From the NCBI RefSeq assembly GCF_003952365.1, contig NZ_CP034443.1, positions 1,233,001 to 1,297,000 on the forward strand: 64,000 nt of DNA. Direction: 5' to 3'. The notes under the pieces were generated by a model. The model saw only the letters and a program-made list of their open reading frames with translations. It made no database searches and had not been told where the DNA came from. Made by a program: the position numbers and the translations under genes. Shown here in pieces: positions 29,114-38,054 of the stretch; position 1 is the first letter of the stretch, and each line of letters starts with the position of its first letter. Source of the stretch: Mesorhizobium sp. M9A.F.Ca.ET.002.03.1.2 (GTDB lineage: Bacteria; Pseudomonadota; Alphaproteobacteria; Rhizobiales; Rhizobiaceae).

Positions 29114-30064
29114 TTAAAGCTCATCCCAGCTTGGGCGTGTCGGGTCCGGCTGCGGGTTGTGGACCTCGTTCAGGAGCCAGTCCTTGAACGCCACGATCCT
29201 GACGTCATCGGCGGCTTCCTGCGGATAAACCAGATGATAGGCGAAGTCGGGCGCCACCTTCATGCCCAGTTCAAAGGGGCGCACCAGCCTGCCCTCGGAC
29301 AGGTCGTTTGCCACCATAGCGAAATCGGCGAGCGCGACGGCATTGCCGTCGAGCGCAGCCTGAACGACATCCGAGGACGTGCCGAAGACGAGCGTTCGGC
29401 TGTCGTCGAAATCGTCGACGCCGGCCGCCGCCATCCACATGCGCCAGTTCGGCCACGTCACGCCCTGTCGCGCCCACTCGATATGGGCGAGCGTGTGATG
29501 GAACAGGTCGCGCGGCTCCTTCAGCGGCGGCCCCGCCCGCAGTAACGCCGGACTGCAGACAGGAATGATGACGTTGTCGAACAGCCGGTGGGCGCAAAGG
29601 CCCGGATATTTTCCGGCGCCGAAACGGATGCCGGCATCGACGTCGTCCAGGTCGAAATCGCGTAATTCCGAGGCAATGTCGAACCGCAGCTCGATGTCGG
29701 GCCGCTGCTTGCGAAAATCCTCGACGCGCCGCATCAGCCATTTTGTCGCGAACTGCGCGTCGAGGGTCACTTTCAGCAGCGCCGTTCCGCGTGCCATCTT
29801 GTGCGCCCGCGAAACCGCCCGGCCGAGCAGGTCGAGCGCGTCGGTCGCGGCCTCGAACAGCACCGCGCCCGCCTCCGTCAGCCGGATGGTGCGGCTGGTG
29901 CGCGTGAACAGCACGATGCCGAGCTGATCCTCGATTTCCTTGATCTGGTGGCTGACCGCGGCCGGCGTCAGGCCGAGCTCGTCGGCGGCGCGGGTGAAAT
30001 TGAGGTGCCGGGCGGCTGCTTCCAGCGTCCTCAAGGCACGGGTTCCGGGCAGCAGGCGGGCCAT
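29114..30064 (-). CDS. LysR-family transcriptional regulator, GcvA-like
   Basis: A 316-aa LysR-type regulator. The winged helix-turn-helix covers about 8-65 (LRTLEAAARHLNFTRAADELGLTPAAVSHQIKEIE) and the effector-binding domain about 92-300. The sequence resembles the GcvA/AmpR group. An upstream extension of the frame is AT-rich and has no coding character, so the ATG at 30064 is preferred. It is divergent from a DUF1127 gene, which is its most likely target along with itself. Confidence 0.88.
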   Translation of the reverse strand: MARLLPGTRALRTLEAAARHLNFTRAADELGLTPAAVSHQIKEIEDQLGIVLFTRTSRTIRLTEAGAVLFEAATDALDLLGRAVSRAHKMARGTALLKVTLDAQFATKWLMRRVEDFRKQRPDIELRFDIASELRDFDLDDVDAGIRFGAGKYPGLCAHRLFDNVIIPVCSPALLRAGPPLKEPRDLFHHTLAHIEWARQGVTWPNWRMWMAAAGVDDFDDSRTLVFGTSSDVVQAALDGNAVALADFAMVANDLSEGRLVRPFELGMKVAPDFAYHLVYPQEAADDVRIVAFKDWLLNEVHNPQPDPTRPSWDEL

Positions 30065-30188
30065 CAGCGCGGGATGATTTTTGGCAGGATCATCGCTCTT
30101 GATCCACAAATAAAACTTGATGATCTGGCAAAAACTACTCGTTTCCCTCTTAAATTTCAATCCGGCATGATGGGACCATCGATAAACC

Positions 30189-30205
30189 ATCAAATCGGAT
30201 TTGAT
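30189..30205. promoter_or_regulatory. palindrome between the LysR and DUF1127 genes
   Basis: ATCAAAT (30189-30195) and ATTTGAT (30199-30205) form a dyad with a 3-bp spacer, 24 bp before the DUF1127 ATG. LysR-type regulators bind dyads of this kind in divergent promoters; binding here is inferred. Confidence 0.4.
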
Positions 30206-30228
30206 ATCCGGAGAGAAGGGGTCACGTC

Positions 30229-30474
30229 ATGTCCCACATCGTCTTGAAGTCTCCGGCCGCCGGGCCAATCTGGCTGCGGGCGGCAATCGAGTGGTTCCGA
30301 CACGCGAAAATCGCGGTCAACCTCCCGCATGAGCTCCCGTGCGAAAACGTCGAGGATCTTTCGGATCGCCAATTGCGCGACATCGGCGCCGAACGGAAGG
30401 ATGTCGCCCGCGCCATGGACCGGGAGCTTGGCCGGCTCGGTCTGCTCGACATCGGCTGGCAGCGGCCGAAGTAG
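30229..30474 (+). CDS. DUF1127 domain-containing small protein
   Basis: An 81-aa protein with a C-terminal DUF1127 (YjiS-like) motif, LSDRQLRDIGAERKDVARAM (about 45-64). Small Arg-rich DUF1127 proteins in alphaproteobacteria affect RNA turnover and phosphate or carbon metabolism. The start ATG follows GGAGAGAAGGGG. The stop codon TAG lies within the first unit of an 8-bp tandem repeat. It is divergent from the LysR gene. Confidence 0.85.
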   Translation: MSHIVLKSPAAGPIWLRAAIEWFRHAKIAVNLPHELPCENVEDLSDRQLRDIGAERKDVARAMDRELGRLGLLDIGWQRPK

Positions 30475-30604
30475 GGGAGTAGGGCAGTAGGGCAGTAGGG
30501 CAAGCTAAGCGGCGCGCCCGCGCTATCTACTGACACTTCTTATTCCCCTATTCCCCTATTCCCCTATTCCCCTATTCCCCTATTCCCCTATTCCCCTATT
30601 CCCC
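30470..30604. repeat. two facing arrays of 8-bp tandem repeats
   Basis: The left array (30470-30501) is four units of AGTAGGGS; the right array (30541-30604) is eight perfect units of TATTCCCC. The right unit is close to the reverse complement of the left one, so the arrays can pair into a long imperfect hairpin with a loop of about 39 bases. They contain the stop codons of the two convergent flanking genes. Confidence 0.9.
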
Positions 30605-31200
30605 TACCTCACCACCCTCACCACCGTCCGATCCGACAGCAGTGGCAACAGCCGGGCCATCGTACGTGCCGTCACAGCCACGCAGCCTTGCGTCGGCGTG
30701 AAGCCGGGACGCGCGAGGTGAAAGAAGATGGCGCTGCCGCGCCCGCGGCGACGTGGCGCAATGTTCCAGTCGAGCACCAGGCAGGCATCATAGAGCCGGT
30801 CGGCGCGCAGCATCCGCTCGTGGCTGGCGCCATAGGGAATCCTGACCGGACGGTTGTAGTTGCGGTCCGCAGGCACTTCGCACCAGCCGAGATCGGGACC
30901 GATCGGCGCCATCGCCAGCCGGGTTCTGCGGGCGCCGGAAAAATGATCGCTCCGGAAATAGCCCGACAGGATCCGCATCGAACCAAGCGGCGTGGCACCG
31001 TCGCCTTCGCGTTTGCCGGCCGAAATGCCGCCGCGTCCCAGCGCACATGAAAACACCAGTCCGCCGACCTGCAGCAGCCCCTGGCTGGCGTGGCCGGGCC
31101 TGGCGCGCACCGTGAGCACACGAAGCCCTTTTCGCAAAAATGCGCTCGCCTCATTGCGCCCGCGTTTTTTCTTGTATGATCGTGCCACGGAACAAAACAC
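30604..31200 (-). CDS. L,D-transpeptidase family protein (YkuD variant)
   Basis: A protein of up to 198 aa with a YkuD-type catalytic domain that cross-links or edits peptidoglycan. The catalytic segment is HLARPGFTPTQGCVAV near 175, with the nucleophile Cys; Gln replaces the His of the usual S/THGC motif, as in a large alphaproteobacterial subgroup. No signal peptide is obvious. The start is uncertain: GTG at 31200, GTG at 31188 or TTG at 31137, the last just before the conserved LRVLTVRARPG and preceded by GAGG. The TAG stop adjoins the TATTCCCC array. Confidence 0.8.
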   Translation of the reverse strand: MFCSVARSYKKKRGRNEASAFLRKGLRVLTVRARPGHASQGLLQVGGLVFSCALGRGGISAGKREGDGATPLGSMRILSGYFRSDHFSGARRTRLAMAPIGPDLGWCEVPADRNYNRPVRIPYGASHERMLRADRLYDACLVLDWNIAPRRRGRGSAIFFHLARPGFTPTQGCVAVTARTMARLLPLLSDRTVVRVVR

Positions 31201-31284
31201 TGTGATCGGCTGTTGTGCCGGTCAGCTTCCGCATAAACAGGTGGCGGTCAACTGAATTTTCTTTTCAAAACAACGGATTGATCC

Positions 31285-31968
31285 ATGACTTCACGCACCA
31301 TTCTGATCGTCGATGACGATGACGACCTGCGCGGCACGCTCGTCGAGCAATTGTCTCTCTACGAGGAATTTGACGTCCTGCAGGAATCAAACGCCGCCAA
31401 AGGCGTCGCCGCGGCACGCGGCGGCCTCGTCGATCTGCTCATTATGGATGTCGGCCTGCCTGACATGGACGGCCGGGAGGCGGTCAAGATCCTGCGCAAG
31501 GGCGGCTACAAGTCGCCCATCATCATGCTGACTGGACACGACACCGATTCGGACACGATTCTCGGCCTCGAAGCCGGCGCCAACGACTATGTAACCAAGC
31601 CGTTCCGTTTCGCGGTACTCTTGGCCCGCATCCGTGCGCAACTTCGCCAGCATGAGCAGAGCGAGGACGCCACCTTTTCGGTAGGCCCCTACACGTTCAA
31701 GCCCAGCCAGAAGCTTCTGATCGACCAGCGCGGCGCCAAGGTGCGGCTGACCGAGAAGGAAGCCTCGATCATCAAATATCTCTACCGCGCCGACCAGAAG
31801 GTGGTGACGCGCGACGTGCTGCTCGAGGAAGTGTGGGGCTACAATTCCGGCGTCACTACGCACACGCTGGAAACCCATGTCTACCGGCTACGCCAGAAGA
31901 TCGAGCGCGATCCTTCCAATGCGGAAATTCTTGTGACAGAAAGCGGCGGCTACAAGCTGGTTCCTTAA
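31285..31968 (+). CDS. OmpR-family response regulator, CenR-like
   Basis: A 227-aa two-component regulator. The receiver domain (1-120) has the acidic pocket VDDDDD (9-14), phosphoacceptor Asp55 in LLIMDVGLPDMDG, Thr in MLTGHD and Lys in VTKPFR; a winged-helix DNA-binding domain fills 130-227 (VWGYNSGVTTHTLETHVYRLRQKIE). The sequence closely resembles alphaproteobacterial CenR, the essential cell-envelope regulator, as I remember it. No histidine kinase is adjacent, as is usual for CenR. The symbol is withheld because the assignment is by resemblance alone. Confidence 0.87.
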   Translation: MTSRTILIVDDDDDLRGTLVEQLSLYEEFDVLQESNAAKGVAAARGGLVDLLIMDVGLPDMDGREAVKILRKGGYKSPIIMLTGHDTDSDTILGLEAGANDYVTKPFRFAVLLARIRAQLRQHEQSEDATFSVGPYTFKPSQKLLIDQRGAKVRLTEKEASIIKYLYRADQKVVTRDVLLEEVWGYNSGVTTHTLETHVYRLRQKIERDPSNAEILVTESGGYKLVP

Positions 31969-32050
31969 ACATTTCATTATCCAATAAGCGGTCGGGGCGG
32001 GACCGCTTTCGGGTGCGGTCCTGAGACTGGAGGTGGTTCTGGATCGAACT

Positions 32051-32100
32051 GACGCATCGGCCCAAAGATCGGACTCGATTTTTGGAAAGCGCGATGCGTC
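32051..32100. repeat. dispersed palindrome between the response regulator and CNB genes
   Basis: Outer arms GACGCATCG (32051-32059) and CGATGCGTC (32092-32100) enclose an imperfect inner pair CCCAAAGATCGG / CGATTTTTGG. The inner layout is like that of the palindromes at 6466 and 38833 (CAAAA...TTTTG), so it is a diverged member or a related family. Confidence 0.6.
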
Positions 32101-32188
32101 GATTCAAAGTGTTAGAGTGTCCTTTGCGCATCCAGACGCGCGGCGCTCTAAGGGAGGGATTGGACTGACCGTTCGGGGACATAGCTAG

Positions 32189-32644
32189 ATGGCGCTGGAT
32201 GACGACATCCGCATCCTGTCCACCGTGAGGCTCTTCGAGGGCTTCACGCAGGAACAGCTGCGTTTGCTCGCCTTCGGCGCGGAAACCACCAAACTGCAGG
32301 CCGACCACAAGCTTTACCGCGAGGACGACGAGGCCGATTGCGCCTATATCGTGGTCAGCGGGCGCATCGTGCTCTATCGCGAGCAGGACGGCGACCGCGT
32401 CCCGATAGGCACGGCCGGCCCCGGAACGATGCTCAGCGAGCTGGCGCTGATCGCCGACACCAACCGGCTGACCAGCGCATCCGCGGAGATCGATTCGGAA
32501 GTGCTGCGGCTCAGCCGCAAGATGTTTCGCCGCATCCTGGAGGAATATCCCGATATCGCGGCCCATCTGCACCAGCGCATCTCCGAGGATTTTCAGGCGA
32601 TGATCCGCCGCATCGAGAAGCTGGCGCCGCGCTTCGACGAGTGA
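32189..32644 (+). CDS. cyclic nucleotide-binding domain protein without DNA-binding domain
   Basis: A 151-aa protein that is a single Crp-type cyclic nucleotide-binding domain (about 10-125) followed by a short helix. The phosphate-binding cassette reads MLSELALIADTNRLTSASA, with Ser where Crp has Gly-Glu and an Arg two residues off the usual place, so nucleotide binding may be altered. There is no helix-turn-helix. It is 220 bp after the CenR-like gene on the same strand. It may act through a protein partner; no partner is evident. Confidence 0.8.
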   Translation: MALDDDIRILSTVRLFEGFTQEQLRLLAFGAETTKLQADHKLYREDDEADCAYIVVSGRIVLYREQDGDRVPIGTAGPGTMLSELALIADTNRLTSASAEIDSEVLRLSRKMFRRILEEYPDIAAHLHQRISEDFQAMIRRIEKLAPRFDE

Positions 32645-32699
32645 GTGGAATCGGCACAAAAATTCGAGCACTCTCGCGCAAAGCCCTCGCTGCGCCCAA

Positions 32700-32840
32700 G
32701 GTATGTTGAGATTCAGGTCAGGCCGAGTCGAAAATGACGGATTCCGAGAACCGGAGCGGAGCGTACTTTTGGGTACGTGAGCACCGGAAGCGCAGGAAGC
32801 CGCCATTTGCAGGCCGGCATCACCTGAATATCGACATACC
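32700..32840. repeat. 141-bp nested palindrome, family B (full copy)
   Basis: Outer arms of 26 bp (32700-32725 and 32815-32840) match at 22 positions. An inner imperfect pair (about 32732-32754 and 32783-32807) encloses the core GTACTTTTGGGTAC (32763-32776). The right end coincides with the first base of the xthA stop codon. A shortened copy lacking the interior is at 51137-51183. Confidence 0.75.
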
Positions 32841-33646
32841 TATTCCAGGTCGAACCGCGCAATCACCGGCACGTGGTCCGAGGGCCGTTCCCAGCCACGC
32901 GCGGGCCGCAGGATCTCGTAGCCGGCAAAGCTCGGCACCAGGTTCGGCGATGACCAGACATGGTCGAGCCGCCGGCCGCGATCCGACGCCTGCCAATCCT
33001 GGGCGCGATAGCTCCACCACGTGTAGATCTTCTGCTCATAAGGCACGTTGAGCCGCATCAGGTCGACCCAGTCGCCGGCGAGCCGCATCGCCTCGAAACT
33101 TTCCGTCTCGACCGGCGTATGGCTGACCACGTTCAAGAGCTGCTTGTGCGACCAGACATCATGCTCGAGCGGCGCGATGTTGAGGTCGCCGACCAGGATC
33201 GAACCGGACACCTCGTCGTGCTCGGCGCGGATGGCGTTCATCTCGGCGACGAAATCCAGCTTGTGCTTGAACTTGCGGTTGATGAGGGGATCGGGCTCGT
33301 CGCCGCCGGCCGGAACATAGAAATTGTGCAGCAGGATCGCCTTGCCGCCGGCCCGGACGGTGACCGACAGATGCCGGCAGTCCTCGATCTCGCAGAAGCG
33401 GCGCTTTTCGACAATCTTGATCGGTCGGCGCGCCACTGTCGCCACGCCGTGATAACCCTTCTGGCCGTGGAAGGCGATGTGCTCGTAACCGAGCTTGCGG
33501 AAGGCCTTTTCCGGAAACAGCTCGTCCGGGACTTTGGTTTCCTGCAGGCAGAGCACGTCCGGTGCCTGTTCCACAAGCAGGCGCTCGACGATAGGCATGC
33601 GCAAGCGGACGGAATTGATGTTCCAGGTGGCGATGGAGAAGGGCAT
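32840..33646 (-). CDS. xthA: exodeoxyribonuclease III
   Basis: A 268-aa AP endonuclease/3' exonuclease for base-excision repair. It starts FSIATWNINSVR, with the metal-binding Glu36 in CLQETK, a GDLNIAP catalytic Asp/Asn near 150 and the C-terminal PSDHVPVIA His near 258. The family ATG is at 33646; the upstream open frame has no similarity. Its stop codon overlaps the end of a dispersed palindromic element. Confidence 0.93.
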   Translation of the reverse strand: MPFSIATWNINSVRLRMPIVERLLVEQAPDVLCLQETKVPDELFPEKAFRKLGYEHIAFHGQKGYHGVATVARRPIKIVEKRRFCEIEDCRHLSVTVRAGGKAILLHNFYVPAGGDEPDPLINRKFKHKLDFVAEMNAIRAEHDEVSGSILVGDLNIAPLEHDVWSHKQLLNVVSHTPVETESFEAMRLAGDWVDLMRLNVPYEQKIYTWWSYRAQDWQASDRGRRLDHVWSSPNLVPSFAGYEILRPARGWERPSDHVPVIARFDLE

Positions 33647-33780
33647 GCACAGGATCCGGGGCAGCGCGTGGCCCGCCACAGCCTGGAAGGCCTGACAGGT
33701 TGACGCCTTTTTGAAGAGTCAGATCCGGAAACTGCCAGCGGCACGATGTAAAGACAAGCCGGGCGCCAATTGTTGATCTC

Positions 33781-33954
33781 GGCGCCGCCCCTCATTGCCC
33801 TGCCGGGCATTTCTCCCCGTAAACGGGGAGAAAGAAGCTGGCCGTGGCCTTGGCGTCTTTATTTCAACGCTGGCGATTGGCGAAATGATCGACGAGAGCG
33901 CCCTCGCCCCGTTTACGGGGAGAGGATGCCGGCAGGCAGGTGAGGGGCAGCGCC
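33781..33954. repeat. composite palindromic element, family A, copy 1
   Basis: Two terminal inverted repeats of about 50 bp (33781-33830 and 33903-33954) each contain an internal palindrome CTCCCCGTAAACGGGGAG or close variant, and share CTGCCGG-CAT. They flank a 72-bp centre containing GGCGATTGGCGA. The element fills the gap between the LolA-like stop (33986) and the xthA start (33646). Related copies are at 46807-46994 and 58441-58596 and a shortened one at 45991-46052. Confidence 0.8.
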
Positions 33955-33985
33955 AACGTCCGGACAGCTTCCCATAGCGGCGGAG

Positions 33986-34669
33986 TTACCGCGACTTGGT
34001 GTTGAGCTCGCGGTTCGCCGTATAGTCGATGGCAAAGGTGTCGGGGGAGAAACGCACGCCTTCCCTGACGTTGAAGATCATCACCGTCGTGTCCTTGCCT
34101 TGCGCGTCGGTGATGGTCCACTGGCGCAATTCGTAGGATTTCGGATCGAACATCATCGTGATCCTCGAATTGCCGAACACCGATTTGTCGGCAAGCTGGA
34201 TGGTGGTGAGGTCGTTCTCCTCCTTGACGCTTCTGACGCGGCCGCCGGAGAGGTCGATCCTGGTGTCGAGCAGCAGCTTCAGCGGCGTCTTCGACAGCGG
34301 GTAGAGATCGGACGTTTTCAGCCTCTTGTTGAGGATGACCACCGACCTGCCGTCGGAAATCACCCTGAAATTCGACGCTCCGTCATAGTTGAAGCGGATC
34401 TTGCCCGGCCGTTCCAGAAAGAACTTGCCGCCGGTCTGCTCGCCCTTGGGTCCAAACTGCACGAACTCGCCGGTCATCGATTTGACTGAGGAGAAATGGT
34501 CGGCGATTTTCTGCGCCGCCGGCGGCACCGCTGCTTGCGCCGACGCCAGCAACTGGACGCCGGGGACGACATTGATGGCCGCCGCGCCGGCAAGGACCAG
34601 GCCGAGGCCAAGCACCTGGCGGCGGGTCGGGGCAAAATCGCTGATCGAGGCAAAGGAAGAGTTTTTCAT
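33986..34669 (-). CDS. LolA-like outer-membrane lipoprotein carrier protein
   Basis: A 227-aa periplasmic protein with a LolA-like fold. The N-terminus carries an RR-containing signal (APTRRQVLGLGLVLAGAAA, about 13-31) with cleavage expected after ASAQA near 47. The mature part has FSSVKSMTGEFVQFGPKGEQ and IRFNYDGAS, as in LolA. Position next to ftsK is the conserved lolA location. The ATG at 34669 is preferred over another ATG five codons upstream. Its partner LolCDE genes are not in the window. Confidence 0.87.
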   Translation of the reverse strand: MKNSSFASISDFAPTRRQVLGLGLVLAGAAAINVVPGVQLLASAQAAVPPAAQKIADHFSSVKSMTGEFVQFGPKGEQTGGKFFLERPGKIRFNYDGASNFRVISDGRSVVILNKRLKTSDLYPLSKTPLKLLLDTRIDLSGGRVRSVKEENDLTTIQLADKSVFGNSRITMMFDPKSYELRQWTITDAQGKDTTVMIFNVREGVRFSPDTFAIDYTANRELNTKSR

Positions 34670-34841
34670 ACCGGTCACTCTCATCTGGTTCCTATATCGT
34701 CGCAGTCCCTTGGCCGCCCAGTTGGGCTTAAGTTTGGCGGACCTGACAGTGCTCAGTCGCAGCAACGCGCCAAAAGGTTCAAAGTTGCCGCCACCAAGGT
34801 TGCAGCCCCGGGCAGACCCTGGCGGTTCTTCCCGGATCGGA

Positions 34842-37469
34842 TCAGAACTTGTCCTCCTCCGTCGGCACCAGGATCTCGCGTTTTCCGGCGTGGTTGGCCG
34901 GGCCGACAATGCCTTCCTTCTCCATCTTCTCGATGATCGAAGCGGCGCGGTTGTAGCCGATGCCGAGCCGGCGCTGGATGTAGCTGGTCGAGGCCTTGCC
35001 GTCGCGCAGCACCACGGCAACCGCCTGGTCGTAGGGATCGTCGGAATCCTCGAAATTGCCGCCGCCACCACTTGCCCCACCCTTGCCCGACGGCTCGTCG
35101 TCGTCCTCGCCTTCATCCTCGGTGATGGCGTCGAGATATTCCGGCACGCCCTGCAGCTTCAGATGCGCGACGATCCTCTCGACCTCGTCGTCGGAGACGA
35201 AGGGACCGTGCACGCGCTGGATGCGGCCGCCGCCGGCCATGTAGAGCATGTCGCCCATGCCGAGCAGTTGCTCGGCGCCCTGCTCGCCCAGGATGGTGCG
35301 GCTGTCGATCTTCGACGTCACCTGGAAGGAGATGCGCGTCGGGAAATTGGCCTTGATCGTGCCGGTGATGACATCGACCGACGGCCGCTGCGTCGCCATG
35401 ATCACGTGGATGCCGGCGGCGCGCGCCATTTGCGCCAGGCGTTGCACGGCGCCTTCGATGTCCTTGCCGGCGACCATCATCAGGTCGGCCATCTCGTCGA
35501 TGATGACGACAATGTAGGGCATCGGCTCGAGATCGAGGTTTTCGGTCTCGTAGATCGCCTCGCCGGTCTGGCGGTCGAAGCCGGTCTGCACGGTGCGCGA
35601 GATTTTCTCGCCTTTCTTCTCCGCCTGTTGCACGCGCGCGTTGAAACCGTCGATGTTGCGCACGCCCACCTTCGACATCTTGCGGTAGCGGTCCTCCATC
35701 TCGCGCACGGTCCATTTCAGCGCCACCACCGCCTTCTTCGGGTCGGTGACGACAGGCGTCAGCAGATGCGGGATGCCGTCATAGACCGAGAGCTCCAGCA
35801 TTTTCGGGTCGATCATGATCAGCCGGCAGTCCTGCGGCGTCAGCCGGTAGAGCAGCGACAGGATCATGGTGTTGATGGCGACCGATTTGCCCGAACCGGT
35901 GGTGCCTGCGACCAGCACATGCGGCATCTTGGCGATGTCGACGATAACCGCCTCGCCATTGATGGTCTTGCCCAGCGCCAGCGCCAGCTTGGCCTTGGTG
36001 GTCTCGAAATCGCGGCTGGCCATGATCTCCCTGAGATAGACGGTCTCGCGCTTGGCGTTCGGCAGCTCGATGCCGATGGCGTTGCGGCCGGGCACCACGG
36101 CGACGCGGCAGGCGATCGCGCTCATCGAGCGCGCGATGTCGTCGGACAGGCCGATGACCCGCGACGATTTGATGCCGGGCGCCGGTTCCAGCTCATAGAG
36201 CGTGACGACCGGGCCGGGGCGGACATGGATGATCTCGCCCTTGACGCCGAAATCCTCCAGCACACCCTCGAGCAGGCGGGCATTCTGCTCCAGCGCATCC
36301 TTGGACAGGCTGGCGTCGCGCACGACGTTCTTCGGTTCGGACAGGAAATGCAGCGACGGCATTTCGAATTTTTCGGAGCTAATCAGCGAGGTCTGCGCCT
36401 CGCGCTGGACGCGGGCGCCCGGCACGGGCCGGGGTGCCGGCGCCGCCACGCGCGTCGCGGCGTTGGGCGTGGCGCGATGCTGGCCTGCGGGCTCCGGCGC
36501 AAAATCGATGTCTTCGTCATCGTCGAAGACATCGGCGTCATCGGGATCGAGCGAGGCGCTGCGGTCGTTGACCATGGCGGCGAAGAATTCCGGCTCCACG
36601 CGGGCGCGGCCATCGGCACTCATCCGCGCTTCGGCGTATTCGGCCGATTCGACCCTTTCGGCAGCGCGCCGCCAGGCGCTGGCGCGCGGTTCCATCTCCG
36701 GTTCGAAATCGTCGCGCTCCTGGCGGCGCGCGGCACGGCGGCGCAGATAGGCGCGCAACGACAGCCACCAATGCGTGATCGCGCCAAGCGCCAGAATGCC
36801 CTCGTCGCCTTCGTCCTCGTCATTGTCGAAAAGCAGGTCGTCCTGATCCCGGGGATCGGGTTCGGCCGGCTGCTCCAGGACGGCGAAGCCGTTCTTGCGT
36901 GCAATCAGCGCCGAACCATAGGCAAACAGCCACAGGGCCGGCGCCGCCAGAAGCACGGCAAGCACGCTGGCGATGAGACCGGTCGGATAGCCGCCGACGA
37001 CGAGACCGGGAATCTTGAGCACCATGTCGCCGAACACGCCGCCGAGGCCGGTCGGCAGCGGCCAGGTCTGGGGCGGCACCACGCAGCCGGCGATGGCCGC
37101 GGCAAGCACCGCGTAGCCGAACCAGGCGAGCCCGCGCTTCGGCAGCCTGTCGACGCCGCGCGCCGAAAACAGCAGAAATCCCCAGATCACCGCTGGCACC
37201 AGCGCCGCGACGGCGGCGAGGCCGAAGAACTGCATGGCAAGGTCGGAAAAGACAGCGCCGGCATAGCCCATGGCGTTGGTGACGATGTTGCCGGTGGCGT
37301 GGGAGAAGCTTGGGTCGGCGACGTTCCAGGTGGCGAGGCTGGCGACACCGAAGGCGACCAGCGCAAACAGCCCGGCGCCGACCAGTCGGCCGACCTGACG
37401 CCGCGCGAACGCCCGGATGCCGTGCCCCGTATCGGCCAGCGCGAGCGGTGCTGAAGCCCCTGAACGCAT
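34842..37469 (-). CDS. ftsK: DNA translocase FtsK
   Basis: An 875-aa septal DNA pump that resolves chromosome dimers with XerCD. Four or five N-terminal membrane segments (about 25-190) are followed by an acidic linker (200-400), the motor domain with Walker [13 protein letters not shown] (near 526) and Walker [12 protein letters not shown] (near 646), and a C-terminal gamma winged helix (about 815-865, [21 protein letters not shown]) that reads polar DNA signals. The start ATG at 37469 is well placed. A XerC-type recombinase lies at 62.8 kb in the same window. Confidence 0.96.
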   Translation of the reverse strand: MRSGASAPLALADTGHGIRAFARRQVGRLVGAGLFALVAFGVASLATWNVADPSFSHATGNIVTNAMGYAGAVFSDLAMQFFGLAAVAALVPAVIWGFLLFSARGVDRLPKRGLAWFGYAVLAAAIAGCVVPPQTWPLPTGLGGVFGDMVLKIPGLVVGGYPTGLIASVLAVLLAAPALWLFAYGSALIARKNGFAVLEQPAEPDPRDQDDLLFDNDEDEGDEGILALGAITHWWLSLRAYLRRRAARRQERDDFEPEMEPRASAWRRAAERVESAEYAEARMSADGRARVEPEFFAAMVNDRSASLDPDDADVFDDDEDIDFAPEPAGQHRATPNAATRVAAPAPRPVPGARVQREAQTSLISSEKFEMPSLHFLSEPKNVVRDASLSKDALEQNARLLEGVLEDFGVKGEIIHVRPGPVVTLYELEPAPGIKSSRVIGLSDDIARSMSAIACRVAVVPGRNAIGIELPNAKRETVYLREIMASRDFETTKAKLALALGKTINGEAVIVDIAKMPHVLVAGTTGSGKSVAINTMILSLLYRLTPQDCRLIMIDPKMLELSVYDGIPHLLTPVVTDPKKAVVALKWTVREMEDRYRKMSKVGVRNIDGFNARVQQAEKKGEKISRTVQTGFDRQTGEAIYETENLDLEPMPYIVVIIDEMADLMMVAGKDIEGAVQRLAQMARAAGIHVIMATQRPSVDVITGTIKANFPTRISFQVTSKIDSRTILGEQGAEQLLGMGDMLYMAGGGRIQRVHGPFVSDDEVERIVAHLKLQGVPEYLDAITEDEGEDDDEPSGKGGASGGGGNFEDSDDPYDQAVAVVLRDGKASTSYIQRRLGIGYNRAASIIEKMEKEGIVGPANHAGKREILVPTEEDKF

Positions 37470-37703
37470 GCTCTTCCCCGTCTGTCGTTGCCCGGCCGGA
37501 CGCGTGCGCGCAACGCGGCGGATTCGGGCACCAGACTATCGGCGGGAAGGTTAAGGCCGCATTAACTATAAGGCCCTTGGGGTGACTTCTTGCGGTGAGC
37601 ATCTTGCATTGTCGCGATACGTCCGGCGCAGCCCCTGGGGGAGACGTCGTTCATACAACGGTAATAGCGGGCCACCGGCGCGCAAAAAAGGGCCCGGAAC
37701 GAT

Positions 37704-38054
37704 CTAGACCCCCAGCCAGAGCCCCAGGCACAGAATCGCCTCGGCCGTGACGATGCCGACGATCATGCGCCTGCCGCCGCCGAGATAGGCGGCAAATCCA
37801 AGTGCTGCGGCCCCGACCCGCAGCGCCAGTGGCGTCGCCGCCAGGGCGCCTCCGGGAAAGACAATCAAATTACCAACCACCGCCGCGACGAGCGCAGTCG
37901 CAACGGCCCGCACGAGGACCAGAAGATCCGATCCTTCCTCCATGCGCCCACCGAGCGCAACGCCGAGGAATCGCCAGAAGTCCGTCGCCAGCCAGCCCGC
38001 GAGCAGGATGAACAGAAACGGCCACCACCAGTGATCGGACGAGAAATAGGTCAT
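37704..38054 (-). CDS. AzlD-family branched-chain amino acid exporter subunit
   Basis: A 116-aa membrane protein with four hydrophobic segments, of the AzlD family, the small subunit of AzlC-AzlD exporters (branched-chain amino acids or analogues). The segment LVLVRAVATALVAAVVGNLIVFP near 45 is typical. The ATG at 38054 overlaps the AzlC stop (ATGA), so the two subunits are translationally coupled. Confidence 0.87.
   Translation of the reverse strand: MTYFSSDHWWWPFLFILLAGWLATDFWRFLGVALGGRMEEGSDLLVLVRAVATALVAAVVGNLIVFPGGALAATPLALRVGAAALGFAAYLGGGRRMIVGIVTAEAILCLGLWLGV

Noticed and set aside
34389..37454. Open frame of 1021 codons on the plus strand
   Set aside because: It is the exact antisense of ftsK and the LolA-like gene, caused by high GC and absence of stops in the opposite frame; no domain and no ribosome-binding site.
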